A stretch of DNA of 64,000 nucleotides, taken from positions 186,001 through 250,000 of the forward strand of contig CAWDXZ010000004.1 of NCBI GenBank assembly GCA_963806455.1. The letters run 5' to 3'. The DNA is from Bog-756 sp963806455. Lineage in GTDB: Bacteria > Actinomycetota > Acidimicrobiia > Acidimicrobiales > RAAP-2. Each line of letters begins with the position of its first letter. Position 1 is the first letter of the stretch. A program made the position numbers and the translations under genes. This document shows, piece by piece, positions 61,972-64,000 of the stretch. The notes beneath the pieces were generated by a model that searched no databases, was not told where the DNA came from, and saw only the letters and a program-made list of their open reading frames with translations.

Positions 61972-63627
61972 CTAACCGGACGGAGCCCCGGTCGTCGACT
62001 GCCGCCGGTCGAGAGCCGGGCCCGTCGCCCGCCGGGGCGGCCGCCGTGGGCCACCGGGGGGAGCGGCCCCGTCGAGGCCCTCCACCGGCAGGGGGATGTC
62101 CGCCGCGTAGCTCGGCACGAAGTCGCGCTGGCGGACGAGGGCCAGCGTCCCGAGCGACCCGACCAGCGCGACGACGGTGGCGATGGCCATGAGATGGTTG
62201 AAGGTGGTGGTGAACCCTGCCTGGTAGGCGCTGAGCAGCGCGTGCCTGACGGCGCCGTTGCCGTCGCCGGCGGCCGCCTGCCGAACGGCGCCGTCGGCGA
62301 CGGCCCCGGCCAGGCGGCTCCCGCCATGGGCCGCCACCGCCCGGCCGACGGGGGAGCGCCCCAGGGCGTCGAGGGTGTTGGGCCCGATCTGGCCCACGAA
62401 CACCGCCCCGAGGCCGGCGATGCCGGTGGCGATCCCGACCTGTCGGAAGGTGCTCGACGATCCGGTGGACATCCCGCTGCGCTCCGGCGGCACCACCGAC
62501 ACGGTGGCCGAGGCCAGCACCGGGTTGGTGATCCCGACGCCGACGCCGGCCACGATGAAGCCGGGCAGCAGCACCGTCCAGGCCGAGGTGGCCCGGACAT
62601 CGGTCATGAGGTAGCAGCCCGACGCCACCAGCAACAGGCCGAGGCCGAGGAGGAAGCGGGCATGCACCCGGACGGTGAGCTTGCCGGCGATGGGGGCCAC
62701 GATGAAGGCCAGCATGGTGATGGGCAGGAATCGGAGCCCGGCGGCGAACGGCCCGTATCCCAGGACCTCCTGGAGGTAGAGCGTGAGATAGAGGAACATG
62801 GCGAAGATCGAGGCGGACAGGGTGAACGAGGCGAGCGACACCCCGACCATGGCCGGCCGCTTGAAGAGGGTGAGGTCGAGCATCGGGTCGGGGCCCTTCC
62901 ACTCGGCGAGGAGGAACACCGCCATCAGGGTGCAAGAGCCGACCAGCAGTCCCACGATCGACGGGCTGCTCCATCCCCGGGCGTTGCCCTGGAGGAGAGC
63001 GAAGACCAGCATGAACAGGGAGCCCGAGAAGGTGACGAATCCGACCCAGTCGACCCGGCGGGTGGCCGGGTCCCGCGAGTCGGCGACCTTGGTCCAGGTG
63101 ATGAGGGTGGCCCCCACCCCGATCGGGAGGTTCACGAAGAAGATCCAGCGCCAGCCGATCCCACCGGTGATGGCCCCGCCGACCAGGGGACCCACCGCCA
63201 CCGCGCCCCCCACGACGGCCCCGTACACCCCGAAGGCGGTGCCTCGCTCCCGACCGGAGAAGGCGTTGGCGATGAGCGCCAGCGAGGTGGCGAACATGAT
63301 GGCTCCGCCCACGCCCTGGACGCCGCGGCAGAGGTTGAGCATGAGCGCGTCGGTGGACAGACCGCAGAGCAGGGAGGAGACGGAGAAGACGGCCACCCCG
63401 ACGGCGTAGACGCCGCGCCGGCCGAACATGTCGCCGAGCACGCCGGCGGTGAGAAGGAAGGCGGCCAGGGTGAGGGCATAGGCATCGATCACCCATTGCA
63501 GATCCGAGAACGAGGCGTGCAGGGACTGCTGGATGTCCGGGAGGGCCACGTTGACGACGGTGATGTCGAGCAGCAGCATGAACGTGCCGGTGCACACGCC
63601 GATGAGGGTCCACCATTTGCGGTCCAT
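61972..63627 (-). CDS. MFS transporter, DHA2 (EmrB/QacA-type) family
   Basis: A 551-residue multidrug-type exporter with about 14 helices. The start ATG 63627 gives the normal opening WWTLIGVCTGTFMLLLDITVVNVALPDIQ, here split by the first helix, followed by motif A GDMFGRRGVYAVGVAVF and the motif C-like GVYGAVVGGAVAVGPLVGG. The upstream open frame reads as Arg/Pro junk. A TATACAT-like element lies on the minus strand near 63753-63759. Substrate unknown; no regulator gene adjoins it. Confidence 0.9.
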   Translation of the reverse strand: MDRKWWTLIGVCTGTFMLLLDITVVNVALPDIQQSLHASFSDLQWVIDAYALTLAAFLLTAGVLGDMFGRRGVYAVGVAVFSVSSLLCGLSTDALMLNLCRGVQGVGGAIMFATSLALIANAFSGRERGTAFGVYGAVVGGAVAVGPLVGGAITGGIGWRWIFFVNLPIGVGATLITWTKVADSRDPATRRVDWVGFVTFSGSLFMLVFALLQGNARGWSSPSIVGLLVGSCTLMAVFLLAEWKGPDPMLDLTLFKRPAMVGVSLASFTLSASIFAMFLYLTLYLQEVLGYGPFAAGLRFLPITMLAFIVAPIAGKLTVRVHARFLLGLGLLLVASGCYLMTDVRATSAWTVLLPGFIVAGVGVGITNPVLASATVSVVPPERSGMSTGSSSTFRQVGIATGIAGLGAVFVGQIGPNTLDALGRSPVGRAVAAHGGSRLAGAVADGAVRQAAAGDGNGAVRHALLSAYQAGFTTTFNHLMAIATVVALVGSLGTLALVRQRDFVPSYAADIPLPVEGLDGAAPPGGPRRPPRRATGPALDRRQSTTGAPSG

Positions 63628-63787
63628 CGCACCACCCCCGGTCCACCGGTCCGGTGCCCGGTGGCACCTCGCCCCGCCGACCGGTGGGCGGACGAGGCGT
63701 TCCTTCCCCGGGGCCGTGATCTCTACCGGGCAGGGCGTGGACCGACAGGGCATGTATAGACCACGGGCCGGGGCAGGGCAACGATCC

Positions 63788-63826
63788 GCGGACCGCCGGT
63801 CCGAGGGGCGACGACCGGCGGTCCGC
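63788..63826 (-). terminator. Perfect 13-bp inverted repeat, candidate terminator of the ABC permease gene
   Basis: gcggaccgccggt at 63788-63800 pairs exactly with accggcggtccgc at 63814-63826, leaving a 13-base loop. On the minus strand it begins five bases after the stop of the permease gene (63831-63833), the usual place for a terminator. No T-tract follows. The alternative is an operator for the MFS gene downstream. Confidence 0.55.
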
Positions 63827-63830
63827 CGGC

Positions 63831-64000
63831 TCAGGTGATGTCGCGCTCGGTGAGGATGTAGGACCCGATGGCGGCGAAGGCGAGCCCGTAGAACAACATG
63901 AGCAGGGTTCCCTCCCACCAATTGAACAGACCGAAACGCATCCCGGGCCCGCGGGTCAGGTTGGAGGCGGCGCTGGCCGCGCCGGTGGGTACCCACCGCT
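63831..64000 (-). CDS. ABC-2 type transporter permease, C-terminal fragment
   Basis: The 5' end lies beyond the window. The last ~55 codons, read on the minus strand, give a loop (RWVPTGAASAASNLTRGPG), a final hydrophobic helix (LLMLFYGLAFAAIGSYIL) and the ending LTERDIT. The WWEG-helix-LTxRDIT ending is common in ABC-2 exporter permeases. The ATPase gene is expected upstream, outside the window. Confidence 0.6.
   Translation of the reverse strand, partial: RWVPTGAASAASNLTRGPGMRFGLFNWWEGTLLMLFYGLAFAAIGSYILTERDIT

Noticed and set aside
60602..63781. A 1059-codon minus-strand frame covering nitronate monooxygenase plus upstream sequence.
   Set aside because: Only the part from GTG 61573 down is a real protein; the rest is shadow of the MFS transporter gene.
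1..64000. CRISPR array, transposon or prophage.
   Set aside because: No regularly spaced repeats, transposase, integrase or phage structural motifs were seen; the few repeats are short tandem duplications.

Overview
The window is very GC-rich, gene-dense DNA from a high-GC actinomycete, probably of or near the class Acidimicrobiia (inferred from protein style, not from a marker gene). Supporting signs are a qcrCAB set with a di-heme QcrC and a three-helix Rieske protein, an actinobacterial-type cytochrome oxidase subunit IV, an F420-type luciferase-like oxidoreductase, a DUF5522 protein, frequent GTG starts, and stop/start overlaps of the GTGA or ATGA kind. Almost everything is chromosomal core metabolism. 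I see no rRNA, tRNA, CRISPR array, insertion sequence, phage gene or origin.

Layout. 1-1.75 kb: 3' part of a proline-rich, membrane-anchored protein. 1.8-3.1 kb (minus): geranylgeranyl-reductase-family flavoprotein, divergent from the complex I operon. 3.2-19.7 kb (plus): complete nuoABCDEFGHIJKLMN. 19.9-28.7 kb: LapA-like protein, DUF2252 protein, glutamate decarboxylase, then on the minus strand a putative ion channel, a GAP-family membrane protein and a ClC-type chloride transporter, followed by two small membrane-protein genes on plus. 28.8-34.3 kb (minus): secreted alpha/beta-hydrolase-like protein and a phosphoesterase-like/lysyltransferase fusion. 34.4-36.9 kb (plus): acetyl-CoA synthetase and a HAD-like protein. 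37.0-42.4 kb (minus): hemE-hemH-hemY and an apolipoprotein N-acyltransferase-like gene. 42.6-44.9 kb (plus): HelD-type helicase.

45.0-49.0 kb (plus): ctaE-qcrC-qcrA-qcrB, facing ctaC-ctaD-ctaF (50.4-53.5 kb, minus) across an F420-type oxidoreductase and the remnant of a PEP-mutase/isocitrate-lyase-family gene. 53.6-59.0 kb (minus): MBL-fold alkylsulfatase-like enzyme, small membrane protein, TatA, CopD-like protein, crotonase and a thiolase-like protein. 59.0-60.6 kb (plus): GH1 glycosidase. 60.6-64.0 kb (minus): nitronate monooxygenase-like protein, DUF5522 protein, DHA2-type MFS exporter and the 3' end of an ABC permease gene.

Together the window encodes most of an aerobic menaquinone respiratory chain (complex I, cytochrome bcc and aa3 oxidase) plus late haem synthesis, which supplies its cofactors. 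The observations most worth a second look are: a clear +1 frameshift in nuoF that removes the N3 cluster ligands; a nuoJ frame that has no stop before running through all of nuoK; a perfect in-frame 21-bp tandem duplication at the ctaE/qcrC junction that creates a six-residue mini-ORF; an Lnt-like protein with Ser in place of the catalytic Cys; a three-module phosphoesterase-like/membrane/lysyltransferase fusion; and a gadB-channel-ClC neighbourhood that looks like an acid-stress locus. I found no convincing wholly new multi-gene system.
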